Numbered from the stretch's first letter, positions 1-10,473 are shown. The stretch is 64,000 nucleotides of DNA from CAVSUR01 sp963846005 (GCA_963846005.1 CAWJUH010000007.1:1-64000); one strand, 5' to 3'. Numbers and translations: made by a program. Notes: generated by a model not told the origin, from the letters alone.

Positions 1-101
1 CCGGCCCGCCCGGTCTTGGCGTCCAGCAGCTGATGCGCACTTCGCGCTGCCCCGCGCTGGCGGGCCGACCAGCGCATCCCGGCGCGGGCGGGGTCGTCGG
101 C

Positions 102-1309
102 TCAGATGCTCCAGAGGGCCTCGGTGGGGGACAGGCGGGCGGCGCGCAGCGCGGGGAGGAGACCGGCGAGCGCGCCGATCGCGATGGTGGCGCCGATGCC
201 GCCGGCCCAGGCCTCGGTCGGGATGACTGTGGCCCAGCCCTTGGCGTGGGCGTAGATCGCGGTGGCGATCGCGCCGGCTGCGATGCCGACGATGCCGCCG
301 ATCAGGGACAGCAGGATGGCTTCTGACAGGAATTGGGTGCGGATGTGCCCCTTGGTGGCGCCCAGCGCCCGGCGCAGCCCGATCTCGCTGCGGCGTTCCA
401 GCACGGAGATGACCATGATGTTGGCCACCCCGATCGCGCCGACCAGGAGGGCGACGGCGCCCAGGCCGAGGAACAGGGAGCTGAAGGCGGCCTTGGCGGC
501 GGCTTGGGCGACCAGGGCGGAGGAGGGCTGGGAGACGTCGACGGCGGTGGGGTCTTCCGGGTAGGACTGCGCGGCGAGCAGGTTGTCGACCCGGTTGACC
601 TGGCTGTCCACGGCCTTCACGTAGATGGTGGTGGGGTGGCCGTCGAAGCCGAGATAGCGCCCGGCGAAGGGGTAGCCGACCAGCACGGATGAGTCGATGT
701 CGGGGCCGAGCACGTCGGGCTTGAGGATGCCGGTGACGTACAGCCACATGTTGCCTGCCCAGATGCGCTCGCCCGGGAAGATGTGGTCGATGCCGAGCAG
801 CTGGGCGGCGGCGGCGCCGAGGACGCAGTCCGGCTCGTGCTGGGTGGCGGCGTTAAGGAAGCGGCCCTGGGCCAGGCTGGTCCCGGCGGCGGCAGGCAGG
901 CCCAGGCTGGCGGCGTCGACGCTGAGGGCGTTGGTGTTGACGGCGGGGATCAGCGGGCTGCGGTAGACGCTGGCGCTGGTGGCGCCCGTGGTCTGGACGG
1001 CATACACCCCGGGGAGGCGGCTGATCATCGCGGGGGCGTGCAGCGGCAGTTCGGTGGGCTGGCCGCTGAGCCCCTGGCCGTTCTGGACCGTCAGCAGGTT
1101 GGTGCCCAGCGCGGCGATCTCCGCGTTCAGCCCGGCGGCGGAGGAGGCGGAAAGGCCGAGGACGGCGACGATCGCCGCGACGCCGATGGCGATCCCCAGG
1201 GCCGACAAGGTGGCGCGCAGCTTGCGGGTCCGCAGCCCGATCGCAGCGAGCCGGCCCAGGTCGGCGCCCCGCAGCCGGGCCGGCCCCGGGCGGGCGGGTG
1301 AGTGCGCGC

Positions 1310-1313
<4 letters not shown>
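102..1313 (-). CDS. MacB-type ABC transporter permease (FtsX domain)
   Basis: Membrane subunit of an exporter driven by the ATPase encoded just upstream on the same strand. One transmembrane helix lies near residues 40-60 (ATLSALGIAIGVAAIVAVLG). A MacB-like periplasmic core follows from about 65 to 270. Three C-terminal helices form the FtsX domain, with the typical signature ERRSEIGLRRALGATKGHI between the first and second. The length of 403 residues is normal for this family. The ATG start overlaps the ATPase stop by ATGA. The substrate cannot be told from sequence; MacB relatives export peptides, antibiotics or lipoproteins. Bases 1-101 downstream hold nothing recognisable. Confidence 0.9.
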
Positions 1314-2037
<724 letters not shown>

Positions 2038-2041
<4 letters not shown>

Positions 2042-3373
2042 GTGCCCGGCACCACCACATGCTGGCCAGGGGTCAGGTTGCCGGTGACGGCCACCAGCCC
2101 GGCGGCGTCGTCGAACAGCCCGGGGACGACCTTGACCAGATGATGCCCGCCGGGGCCGGTGACCTCGACCGCGTACCCGCCGCCGGTCTGCGCCAGCAAG
2201 GCGGTCACCGGCACCGTCAGCGCGCTGGCGACGCGGCCGGTGGTGATCGTCACGTTCACCGGCGCCGAGTTCAGCTGCCCCGCCGCCGTGGGGTGGGTGA
2301 GCGAGGCCAGCACCGTGATCGTCGCCCCGGACGACCCTGACCCGCTCCCGGAATCACCGCCGGAGCCGCTGGCCGACCCGGAGCTTCCGGTGCCGCCCGC
2401 ACCCGACGCCGGCACCGTGGCAGCCCGGCTGACCTGGGAGATCACTCCCGGTGTGACGCTGCCGTCGGGCAGCGTCACACTCACCGGGTTGCCGGCCTTA
2501 ACCTCGCCCTGCTGCGCGGGGTCCAAGGCGATCGTCACGACTGGGGTGGTCGAGGACGCGGTCAGCACCACCGTCCCCGGCGCGGCCGCCCCGCCCAGGG
2601 TGGCGCTGGTCCCCCACCCGGTGACCAGCGCCGGCCCCGGCAGGAACACCGCCTCCCCCAGGCTCAGCACCCCGGTTTCTGTCAGGCCCATCCTGGCCTG
2701 CAGCAACCCGACCGCGTAGGCGGTCTCGGCACTGTAGTAGTCCCACCCGGACCGGGGGCCCAGCGCGGAGCCTGGCCGCCAGCCTCAGCCGCACCAGGTC
2801 CTGGTTGAGCTCGGTCACATCCGCGCCGGTCATGCCCTCGGACAGATCTCGGTAGGCGGGGATGCCCCCGTACAGCAGCACCACCGGCGCCCCCGACACC
2901 GCATATATCCGCTGCCCCTGATATACCGTCCGGCCCACCGCCGGCAGCCAGGTGAACGACCCCGAACTACTCCCGGCAGACGCCCCCTGCGCCGAGGCGG
3001 AGGACGACGAGGAACTCTGCGGGACCACCACATTCCACGAACCGGCATCACCCAGCGTCGCGTTCACCTGCGTCTGGCTGGTCAGCGACTGGCGGGTCAC
3101 CGTGGCGGTCCCGGTCTTGTACCCGGCGGGGCTGCCCGCGCCAGGCGAGGAATGCGAACCGAGGATGCCGCCGGCCAGCACCGCCCCCACGGCAGCCGCC
3201 ACCAGCACGACCGCCACCCCCGTCACCAGCCAGCGCCGGGCCGGGTGCGGCCCCGGGCCCTCCGCGTGCCCGCCGGGAGGAACCCGCCCGGGCCCCTCCG
3301 CCCTGCTGCCGCTGGCCGGCTGCGGCGACGGGGCCGCCCCGGCGGCCTGATCACGGGCCTCAGTACTGCTCAT
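2038..3373 (-). CDS. Efflux adaptor with peptidoglycan-binding-like domain, frameshifted
   Basis: MacA/HlyD-like adaptor expected to link the ABC exporter to the envelope. The ATG at 3373 follows AAAGGTGG. An N-terminal signal anchor (WLVTGVAVVLVAAAVGAVLAGG) comes first. A domain with LSEGMTGADVTELNQDLV follows, typical of PGRP/peptidoglycan_binding_1 inserts in actinobacterial adaptors. Near 2776-2790 the frame changes: the first frame runs into an Arg/Gly-rich tail, while the next frame resumes with PGSALGPRSGWDYYSAETAY and runs to the stop at 2038. One base appears to be missing in a GC-rich run. Two ordinary proteins cannot explain this, because the domain is split mid-motif. Either a sequencing indel or a broken gene. 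Confidence 0.75.
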
Positions 3374-3487
3374 AACCGCATGCCACCTTTCGTAACGGGC
3401 CTGTCCTGGGGGAGAGGACACCCCGGCAGCGCGCGGGCCCGCCGCGAATACGCCCGCGCGCTCCCGGGCCGGGTACTGCCGCTGCCG

Positions 3488-4096
3488 TCACCCGGACGGC
3501 GCCGACACGCCGCAGGTCTTCGCCGCGGCCTGGAACTGCGGGGATTGGGTATCGAAGCCCGAGCCCGGCGCGGGATAGGGGTTGCCGACGTAGCCGTTCA
3601 CCACCCGCGGGTCCGGCCAGTTCGGGTACCCGTGCGCGCGCATGCACCTGGAGGACCTCAGCACCCGGAGGAACTGCTGGTGCAACGCCGCGGTCGGCGG
3701 CGGTGAGCCCTGCGGCAGCAGATGCTGGCAGGCGTGCATGGCCGCCTGTACCTGCGGCAAGGCAGGGTTAGCGCCCTCGATAGCGAACCCGTGAAAGGTC
3801 ATCACGGTGCTGCTGGAGTTTGAGCTGCCCGGGTCGCTGGAGACAGATACGTTCGGCTGTCCGTGCGCGCGCAGGCACTGCGCGTATGAGTTCACCTCCG
3901 CCGCGAAGTTCGGGGAGGAACTAGAACCCGATCCTGCCGGGTGCGAACCTCCGCCGCATGCCGCCACGAGCACGGCGATCCCGGCGCCGGCAGCCGCCAG
4001 CCCGCCTATCCGCCGCAAGGCGGCTCCCCGGGAAGGCCCCCGCCATCCCCGTGACCGCGATCGCCGTTGCGGAACCCCGTCGTTTGCCCCGTTCAT
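3488..4096 (-). CDS. Putative lipoprotein, conserved cysteine-rich type
   Basis: Predicted secreted lipoprotein of 202 residues. The ATG at 4096 is chosen because GAGGTG lies six bases upstream. The N-terminus is Arg-rich, followed by a hydrophobic helix and the lipobox LVAAC. The mature part has paired motifs of the form YAQCLRAHGQPN and SSRCMRAHGYPNWPDP plus two further cysteines, suggesting a repeated small fold. Similar proteins often sit beside MacB-type operons and two-component systems in actinomycetes; that is from memory of the family. It lies upstream of the adaptor gene on the same strand and probably belongs to that exporter operon. The biochemical role is unknown. Confidence 0.75.
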   Translation of the reverse strand: MNGANDGVPQRRSRSRGWRGPSRGAALRRIGGLAAAGAGIAVLVAACGGGSHPAGSGSSSSPNFAAEVNSYAQCLRAHGQPNVSVSSDPGSSNSSSTVMTFHGFAIEGANPALPQVQAAMHACQHLLPQGSPPPTAALHQQFLRVLRSSRCMRAHGYPNWPDPRVVNGYVGNPYPAPGSGFDTQSPQFQAAAKTCGVSAPSG

Positions 4097-4202
4097 CTCT
4101 TTCACCTCGCACAGCTCGGTCAGCGCCTCCACCGCCGCTGCCGGGCCACCTGGGCTGGCCGCGGGCCGTTTAGGCTGTCTGTCCGCAGGCTCGCACGCAT
4201 GC

Positions 4203-4243
4203 GGTAACACGGGTCAAACAGGAGCTGTTAACACCCTGTTACC
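4203..4243. promoter_or_regulatory. Tandem OmpR-like direct repeats and flanking inverted repeat
   Basis: The gap between the divergent lipoprotein and kinase genes holds CTGTTAAC at 4225 and CTGTTACC at 4236, eleven bases apart, the usual spacing for OmpR/PhoB-class regulators. GGTAACA at 4203-4209 pairs with TGTTACC at 4237-4243. The nearby response regulator of this class is the obvious candidate to bind here and control both operons. Binding is inferred, not shown. Confidence 0.5.
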
Positions 4244-4331
4244 TGCGGCGGGGCATCCTGGTGGGAAGGCACCGCCGTGCCTGCGGCCCGCCCGGGCGCC
4301 GGCCGCGCGGAACCACAGCCAGGGAGTGCCG

Positions 4332-5586
4332 ATGAGTACGCTGCGTCATCTCAGCGGACTGGCCCGGCGGCCGGGCCTGCCGCGCCGTACCGTGCGGCTG
4401 CGGCTGACCGCCCTGTACGGCGCGCTGTTCCTGGCCTCGGGTGCCGGGCTGCTGACGATCACCAACATCCTGGCCCGCAGCTGGCCCTGGCCCAGGCCCG
4501 CCATCGCGACTCCCGTTGGCAGCCGCGCCGGGCGCCTTTGCACGGTGACTCAGCACCCCGTGTGCTACTCCCCGGCCCAGCTGCAAGCTCAGGCCGCGGC
4601 CGGGCATGCGGCCGCGCTGAACCAGCTGCTGGCTGAGTCGGCCATCGCGCTGGCCGTCATGACGGTGGTCTCGGTCGTGCTGGGCTGGCTGGTGGCCGGG
4701 CGGGTGCTGCGCCCGCTGCGGGCGATGACCGCCGCCGCCCGGGCGATCTCCGCCGATGACCTGAGCGGGCGGCTGGCCGTGCCCGGCCCCGGCGATGAGC
4801 TCAAAGACCTCGGCGACACCATCGACGAGCCTGCTGCACCGGCTGGAGACCGCCTTCGGCGCCCAGCGCCGGTTCGCCGCCAGCGCCTCGCACGAGCTGC
4901 GCACCCCGCTGGCGATGATGCGCACCTCGCTGGATGTGGCCACCGCCAAGCCCGGACCGGTCCCCCCTGAGCTGACGGTGCTGGCGGGCAAGCTCCGCGA
5001 AGGGCTCGACCAGGCCGACCGGCTGGTGGAGAACCTGCTGCTGCTGGCCCGCGCCCAGCACGGCGCCAGCGACGACCAGGAACACCATCCCCTGGGCCCG
5101 CTGCTCACCAGCGCGATCGATGGCCCGGGCCGGGCTGATCGCGAGCATGGGCCTGGACGTCCGGCACACCCCGGCCGGCGCCGGCGCCCGTGGTCACCGG
5201 GAACCCCGTCCTGCTGGCGCAGATGACCGCCAACCTCATCGACAACGCCGTCCGCCACAACTACCCGGGCGGCTGGATCCGCACCCAGATCACCCGCGAC
5301 GGGCCCGCCGTGCGGCTGCTGGTGGAAAACGGCGGCCCCCTCCTGGACCCCGGCAAGGTCGCCACCTTGACCCAGCCGTTCCGGCGGCTGGGCACCGACC
5401 GCACCGGGTCAGCGGCCGGAACCGGCCTGGGACTGTCCATCACCGACGCGATCGCGACCGCCCACGGCGGGACGCTGCGCCTGCACGCCCGCCCCGAAGG
5501 AGGCCTGCAGCGCGGTCATCGACCTGCCCGCCGCCGGCAGCACCGGGCCGCCAGCTCAGCTGGCCGCGGCGGGAGGCGCCCGGTGA
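4332..5586 (+). pseudogene. Sensor histidine kinase with four frameshifts
   Basis: Remains of a membrane sensor kinase paired with the response regulator downstream. The ATG at 4332 opens a frame with two transmembrane helices and a HAMP domain (VLRPLRAMTAAARAISADDL). The frame then breaks near 4829, 5120, 5185 and 5505. Joined across frames the pieces give the HisKA box ASHELRTPLAMM, the N-box NLIDNAVRHN and the G2 box GTGLGLSITDAIATAHGG, and end at a TGA at 5584-5586 that overlaps the regulator start (GTGA). All kinase motifs are conserved, so either the decay is recent or these are base-calling errors in GC runs. As written, no functional kinase could be made. Confidence 0.8.
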
Positions 5587-6323
5587 GGGTCCTGGTCGCC
5601 GAGGATGTCCGGCGGCTGGCCGACGACATCGCCGAAGGCCTGCGCGACCAGGGCATCGCCGCCGATGTCGCCTACGACGGCGCGGACGCCGCCTCCAAGC
5701 TGGACCTGAATCCCTACGACGTGCTCGTCCTGGACCGGGACCTGCCCGGCATCGACGGCGACACCATCTGCCGCACGATCACCGCAGCCGGCCACCCGGT
5801 CATGATCCTCATGCTCACCGCCGCCGGCGCCCCCGGCGACCGGGTCACCGGCCTGGCCCTGGGCGCCGACGACTACCTGCCCAAGCCCTTCCACTTCCCC
5901 GAACTCGTGCTGCGCATCCGCGCCCTGGCCCGCCGCAAGCCCGCCGCCCAGCCCCGCATCCTGCGCGCAGCCGGGATAGAACTCGACCCGCTCCGCCGCA
6001 CCGTCACCCGCCACGGCCGCCAGCTCGACATCTCGGTCAAGGAATTCGCCGTGCTCGAGACCCTCCTCAAAGCAGCCCCCGCCACCCTCAGCGCCGAAGA
6101 CCTCCTCGCCCGGGCCTGGGACGAGAACACCGACCCGTTCACCAAGACCGTCCAGGTCACCATCAGCCGGCTCCGCCGCAAACTCGGCGACCCCCCGCCC
6201 ATCCAGACCATCCCCGGCGTCGGCTATCGGATCACAGATCCCAGCATCACGACCGGACGCTATTGGCGCTCAGACCAACCAGTTCGGGGCGGTACCGGCG
6301 ACGCCTCGCCAGAGCGGGATTGA
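5583..6323 (+). CDS. OmpR/PhoB-family response regulator
   Basis: DNA-binding response regulator of 246 residues. The GTG start at 5583 overlaps the kinase stop. The receiver domain (about 1-120) has the acidic pair E7/D8, phospho-acceptor D51 in VLVLDRDLPG and the conserved Lys in DDYLPKPFHF. The C-terminal winged helix (about 140-230) contains LDISVKEFAVLETLLKA and the recognition region KTVQVTISRLRRKLG, ending in IPGVGYRI. The gene is intact although its kinase is not. It likely regulates the divergent MacB exporter/lipoprotein operon and itself through the direct repeats near 4225-4243. Confidence 0.93.
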   Translation: MRVLVAEDVRRLADDIAEGLRDQGIAADVAYDGADAASKLDLNPYDVLVLDRDLPGIDGDTICRTITAAGHPVMILMLTAAGAPGDRVTGLALGADDYLPKPFHFPELVLRIRALARRKPAAQPRILRAAGIELDPLRRTVTRHGRQLDISVKEFAVLETLLKAAPATLSAEDLLARAWDENTDPFTKTVQVTISRLRRKLGDPPPIQTIPGVGYRITDPSITTGRYWRSDQPVRGGTGDASPERD

Positions 6324-6346
6324 CGCGCCTAACGGCGGGTCGGCGC

Positions 6347-6360
6347 GCTCGTTAGCGAGC
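6347..6360 (+). terminator. Weak hairpin downstream of the response regulator
   Basis: GCTCG at 6347-6351 pairs with CGAGC at 6356-6360 around a four-base loop, 24 bases after the stop. There is no T-tract, so the call is tentative. Confidence 0.3.
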
Positions 6361-6432
6361 AACCTCAGTGATTGGAGCATGCGGCGGAGTTATCTCGGCG
6401 AACTGTCTGCCGAATTGCCGACTGGATGATGA

Positions 6433-6991
6433 TCAAGGCTTCGAGTCCAGCTGCGCGCCGCGCAGATCACCAGGCCGATGGCATGAGCGGATGGTTCTTG
6501 GGTGAGCGTCAGTGCCCTGGGCTGGCGGCAATCCGGTGCTGGAGGTGGGTAGGAAAGTAGTCCGCGTAGTTGCGCTGCAAATCCGGGCGCCGCCAGTCAC
6601 GGCCGTTGATCGCGCCCCGGCGGCAGGAAGGCATCGACCGCTGGCTAGGGGAGCCGTCGCCGTGAGGATCCCGGTCAGCTTGGGCCAGTCCGGCCCGGCC
6701 CGCGTCACCCGTGCTGGGCGAGCAAGCCCTGCCAGGCGGGCCAGCTCACACAGCCGGTCAGTCTCAGCGGTGTCCAGCACCGTCTCTGGCCTAGGACAAC
6801 CGTCCTTTGGCCTGATCAAGGCCGATAACCATCAGCGCGGTCCGGCCAGCGCGGCCCTGCGGCGGGGCGTTTACAGGCACGCCAACGGTCCCTTGACCTT
6901 GTCTGGGAGCTGTGCTCGCCCAAGGCTTCCGACCCGCCGGTGTGCCCTGGCCTGGCGATGAAGGCCGGGCCGGGGCGGAAGGGCTGGACAC
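6433..6991 (-). pseudogene. Degenerate segment, possible integrase-type transposase remnant
   Basis: About 690 bases between the response regulator and the next gene contain no intact credible gene. On the minus strand near 6480-6640, one frame reads LQRNYADYFPTHLQHR and, after stops, a stretch like RRAAGLEALIII. This weakly resembles the C-terminal end of IS3/IS481-type integrase transposases (YxxHYNxxRPHR, then RRxVLGGLI). Frames are interrupted and no terminal inverted repeats were recognised. It could equally be neutral GC-rich DNA. I regard this as a low-confidence relic rather than a mobile element. Confidence 0.25.
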
Positions 6992-7016
6992 TACCTTGCC
7001 GGGGCGGTTCGGCCGG

Positions 7017-7616
7017 TCAGGTGGGGCTACAGGTGTGTGCGGCGGTGTAGATGAGGTCTTCGGTGAGGACGTGGTGGTGATGGAGGTAGGTGAAGCTCAG
7101 CTCGGTTCCGGACGGCATGGCGGCAGGATTGATCACGGTCAGAGCATCCGGCGGGACCGGCGACCGGCGGCCGGTGTACGGGACCGGGCTGCCGTCGGGG
7201 AGCCGGATGGACACGACCCCGCTGCTGGGCGGCGCGGGCGTCGACTTGCAGAAAATGCCGATGTGGACCAGCGCCGGGATGCCGTCGCGGGCAAGGGCCC
7301 GCTGGAGCGCGGCCGGGTCGAAGGTCTGATGCTGGTTCAGCTTCAGCGATGTCGTGCCGTTGGCGTTGCGGGTGAGGGTGAACGCCGCGGTGCGGATCGT
7401 CCCCGGTGCCGGGGCGGGGCCGCCGGAGCCGGCGACCGCGGTCAGGCCCAGGGCCAGGCATCCGGTGGCGGCGGCGCCTGCAGCCGACAGCTGAACCAGC
7501 CGCCTGCGGCGCCGCCGGGACCGGCCGTTGGCCAGGATGGCCTCTACCGGGGTCTTCATGCGGGCTCCGGACAGGGCGTCGCGTGCCTGGAGCAGCACGT
7601 CATCGATGTCATTCAC
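7017..7616 (-). CDS. Membrane-anchored partner of the adjacent ECF sigma factor
   Basis: Protein of 199 residues whose GTG start overlaps the sigma-factor stop (GTGA), which indicates translational coupling. The N-terminus DIDDVLLQARDALSGARM is followed by an Arg-rich stretch and one hydrophobic segment (QLSAAGAAATGCLALGLTAV) near residues 45-65. The remainder is predicted to be outside the membrane, with a His-run YLHHHHVL near the end. The arrangement is that of many actinobacterial anti-sigma or sigma-associated membrane proteins, but no ZAS zinc motif is visible. Regulation of the sigma factor is therefore an inference from position. Confidence 0.65.
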   Translation of the reverse strand: MNDIDDVLLQARDALSGARMKTPVEAILANGRSRRRRRRLVQLSAAGAAATGCLALGLTAVAGSGGPAPAPGTIRTAAFTLTRNANGTTSLKLNQHQTFDPAALQRALARDGIPALVHIGIFCKSTPAPPSSGVVSIRLPDGSPVPYTGRRSPVPPDALTVINPAAMPSGTELSFTYLHHHHVLTEDLIYTAAHTCSPT

Positions 7617-8140
7617 TGCTGACCTCCATCGTGGGTGGGAAGGGCGCGGGAAGGAACGACCAGGTTGTGCAGGGCTGGCTCGCACCGCAGTGCTGTCGCT
7701 GCGCGGGACAGGTGCGCGGTGACCGTGCCGGGGGCGATCCCGAGAACCTGGGCGGTGGCCCTGGTGTCCAGGTCCAGGAAGACCCGCAGCGCGACAACCT
7801 CCCGCTGGCGGGCCGGCAGCCGCCGCAACGCGGCGAGGACCGCGGCATCCACGCCGCCGGCCGGATCGGCGGGCGCGGCGGCGTCATGCGCGGCGAGCGG
7901 GACCTCCCGGCGGCGGGGGCGCCACCACGAGACGCCGGTGTTCAGCGCGGCGCGCACGACCCATCCTCGCGGCGCCGAGTACCGGCGGACCTTGGCCCAG
8001 GATGCCCAGGCCCGGGCGAAGGCTTCCGCGACCATGTCCTCGGCGTGCGCGGCATCACCAGCAGCGGCGATTACCGCCCGCAGGCACACATCCCTGCTGG
8101 TCGCATAGAACTCTGCGAACTCCCGTTGTTCCTGGCTCAC
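7613..8140 (-). CDS. ECF-type RNA polymerase sigma factor (SigE-like)
   Basis: Sigma-70 family member of about 175 residues. The GTG at 8140 (VSQEQREFAEFYATS) is chosen because this is the usual N-terminus of this subgroup; sequence upstream is Pro/Ala-rich and not conserved. Region 2 spans about 5-70 with AEDMVAEAFARAWASWAKV. Region 4 spans about 110-165 with LPARQREVVALRVFLDLD and the helix-turn-helix TAQVLGIAPGTVTAHLSRA. It directs transcription of unknown targets. Its coupled downstream partner probably controls its activity. Confidence 0.85.
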   Translation of the reverse strand: MSQEQREFAEFYATSRDVCLRAVIAAAGDAAHAEDMVAEAFARAWASWAKVRRYSAPRGWVVRAALNTGVSWWRPRRREVPLAAHDAAAPADPAGGVDAAVLAALRRLPARQREVVALRVFLDLDTRATAQVLGIAPGTVTAHLSRAATALRCEPALHNLVVPSRALPTHDGGQQ

Positions 8141-8575
8141 GCTTCTTAAACGCAGCAGCCCCCCGGTCGGCTTACCCGGCGCCGACCTGGACTTAGCATG
8201 CCAGGAGTGCCCTTTGACCGGGGGTTCTCGGAGCACACGGCCTGAGCGCAACGCTGGTCGCTGCCGTGCAGCTGCCGGACGCGCTGCCGGCTCCGGGTGG
8301 TGAACAGCGGCGGCCGGTCCATTACCGCTGGCGGCTGGACCAGCACCGTGCACCACCAGCGCGCCTGGTATCCGGCGTCCGTGCCATGGCCAGCAGCCCG
8401 GGTGCGCAGCTTCGTCATCACCGCGGACGGCAAGATCCTAGTCACTGTCCCCGCCCAGTAGCAGGGCAGTTCCAGTGTCACACCCGAGGCGTGGCCTTGA
8501 GCGCGGTGCTGAAATCGGGTAGCGGCAGCTGGCCGGGGCTCTTGACGGCGATTTTGCAAGAATTTGTCACAAGCG

Positions 8576-8605
8576 TTGCGCTGCCTGGTTCCCCGGCAGT
8601 ATAAG
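8576..8605 (+). promoter_or_regulatory. Candidate promoter for the secreted-protein gene
   Basis: In the 500-base gap 8141-8639, TTGCGC at 8576-8581 and TATAAG at 8600-8605 are spaced by 18 bases and lie just upstream of the AGGGAG ribosome site of the gene at 8640. Otherwise I see nothing in this gap. Confidence 0.4.
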
Positions 8606-8639
8606 GGAGGCGCCTGAAGGGCTCTTCGAGGGAGATGCG

Positions 8640-10421
8640 ATGAAGCACGTGCTCGGAGTGGCTGTCTCAACAGCCATCATCACGGCGTCGTTTGGCCTAG
8701 TTTCAGTCAATCCGGCCCTGGGGTCCGCTTCGGCGGCTGCTGCGGGACCCCCGGCGAACGCGACCACCAAGGCCGCCGGCCGCCAGCACTGGTGCGGGAC
8801 CAATGGCATCGAGTGCACGGAGCCCGCGCTCAACTGGGAGGAGTTCGCCGGCTACGACCAGGCCAAGAAGGATGGCGCGCGCATCAGCGGCTATATCGGC
8901 CACGACGAGCCGGCGACGTTGTTCTATTCCCACCAGCCCGGCTCGGGCAATAACGTCACCTACCAGATGGTGCTGCCGAAAGATCCCCCGACCAGGCCCC
9001 GCCAGAATGGCAGCGGCGGGACCTACAACTTCGAGCTGCACCCCACGTTCTGGCTGGGCATGGTGATGTGCGACAGCCAGGGATCACCCAATCCGGACGG
9101 GCAGGCCCTCACCGGTCATCCCACTGCGCCCTGCAAGCCGGACAGCGACTCGAACATCTTCAATAGCCAGAACCCCAGCAGCCCCCGGTACTTCGGCCTC
9201 GGCCCGGGTCAGGCTTACGAAGAGATGCAGTTCTACCCGCCGGGCTGGGCGCCGTGGCCGGCCGGCATAGGCTGCACGGCCACGCAATGGTGCGCCGCCC
9301 TGAACATTGACACGTTCTCCGAGAACGTCAACACCGGCCAGTTCGACAACACCGACTGCCTGAACACGGTCGGGCCGGAGCCGGTGAACTTCGCGTTCCT
9401 CACTAAGAACGGCGTGGCGACGGCGCCCGCGAACCCGCAGCACCCCGAGCACTTCGTCCCGAATGCCAAGCGCGATTTCCTGATGAACTCGGGCGACAAC
9501 ATCACGGTGCGCATGTTCGACACCGCCAGCGGGCTGCGGATCGCGATCAGTGACCACACCACGCATACCACCGGCTCGATGACGGCGAGCGCCGCTAACG
9601 GGTTCGGCAACGTGGTGTTCAATCCGAGCGCCACCAAGTGCACGGTCAAGCCGTACAACTTCCACCCCGAGTTCAGCACCTCGACGCCGGCGACCCGCAA
9701 CGTCGCCGCCGCTCACACCTACAATGTCGCGTTCTCCGACGAGATCGGGCACTTCGAGTACTGCGCCAAGGTCGGCACCGACCCGAACAGCACGTGCCTG
9801 AAGCCGCTCGGCGCCGACACCAACGACGCTGACAACGCAGGACCTGACCCGGCAGGCGATGATGACTTCTGCCTGCCCGCGTCAGCCTCGCTGGCCGTGA
9901 AGATCGGCGGTTGCCTCGACACCGACGGAGACTTCGACGGCGTGTCGTACAACTTCACCTGGCCGGGCTCAATCGCCAACCCGGCCGCCGATCACTTGCT
10001 GAACCCGCAGTCGTTCCTGTTCACCAGCCCGACCGTGAAGGGAAAGAACTTTACCTCGATGGCGTTCGAGTCTGACATTTCGCGAGACGAGTCGGACGAC
10101 ACCGCATTCCGCGTGGCCACCTTCTGCCAGCGGCACTTGCTCAATCCCAGCGACCCGCATCCAGGGACCGGATGCGTGAACCCGCCGCCGAACTCGGTCT
10201 TCTACCCCTTCTACAGCACCCGGCAGACGCCTCTGGGCTGCATGTGGCAGGAGGGCGGCCCTTATATCCCGGGCACCACGAACAAGTTCGGCGGGAGCGC
10301 GCACGCGGAATACGGCCCGCTGCGGGCGATCAGCTACCCGTCGAGCCCGTTCGGCACCATCACCAAGCGCTACAACGACTTCCGGAGGGACCTCGCCACG
10401 CTACCGTGCCGGGCTGGCTGA
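8640..10421 (+). CDS. Large secreted protein of unknown function
   Basis: Protein of 593 residues with a Sec signal peptide (about 1-32, MKHVLGVAVSTAIITASFG, Ala-rich cleavage site). The ATG at 8640 has AGGGAG six bases upstream. The mature protein is unusually rich in Cys (over a dozen), Asn, Pro and aromatic residues. It contains YQMVLPKDPP near 110 and a calcium-loop-like DTDGDFDGVSYNF near 425. Its codon use has more AAC, TTC and AAG codons than neighbouring genes because the protein is Asn/Phe/Lys rich. I do not recognise a catalytic domain. Disulfide-stabilised surface or extracellular binding or hydrolytic roles are possible. It stands alone, with a promoter before and hairpins after. 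Confidence 0.8.
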   Translation: MKHVLGVAVSTAIITASFGLVSVNPALGSASAAAAGPPANATTKAAGRQHWCGTNGIECTEPALNWEEFAGYDQAKKDGARISGYIGHDEPATLFYSHQPGSGNNVTYQMVLPKDPPTRPRQNGSGGTYNFELHPTFWLGMVMCDSQGSPNPDGQALTGHPTAPCKPDSDSNIFNSQNPSSPRYFGLGPGQAYEEMQFYPPGWAPWPAGIGCTATQWCAALNIDTFSENVNTGQFDNTDCLNTVGPEPVNFAFLTKNGVATAPANPQHPEHFVPNAKRDFLMNSGDNITVRMFDTASGLRIAISDHTTHTTGSMTASAANGFGNVVFNPSATKCTVKPYNFHPEFSTSTPATRNVAAAHTYNVAFSDEIGHFEYCAKVGTDPNSTCLKPLGADTNDADNAGPDPAGDDDFCLPASASLAVKIGGCLDTDGDFDGVSYNFTWPGSIANPAADHLLNPQSFLFTSPTVKGKNFTSMAFESDISRDESDDTAFRVATFCQRHLLNPSDPHPGTGCVNPPPNSVFYPFYSTRQTPLGCMWQEGGPYIPGTTNKFGGSAHAEYGPLRAISYPSSPFGTITKRYNDFRRDLATLPCRAG

Positions 10422-10473
10422 GCCCAGGCACACGCCGCGGGCCGGTGCCGGCCAGAAGGTTCCAGGTCGGCAC
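10406..10473 (+). terminator. Two consecutive hairpins after the secreted-protein gene
   Basis: GTGCC at 10406-10410 pairs with GGCAC at 10427-10431, extended by GGGCT/AGCCC and overlapping the stop codon. GTGCCGGCC at 10445-10453 pairs with GGTCGGCAC at 10465-10473 with one mismatch. No T-run follows, as is common in actinobacterial terminators. Confidence 0.4.

Noticed and set aside
5120..6355. 411-residue plus-strand frame over the response regulator
   Set aside because: Arg/Pro/His-rich; only its first residues belong to the broken kinase.
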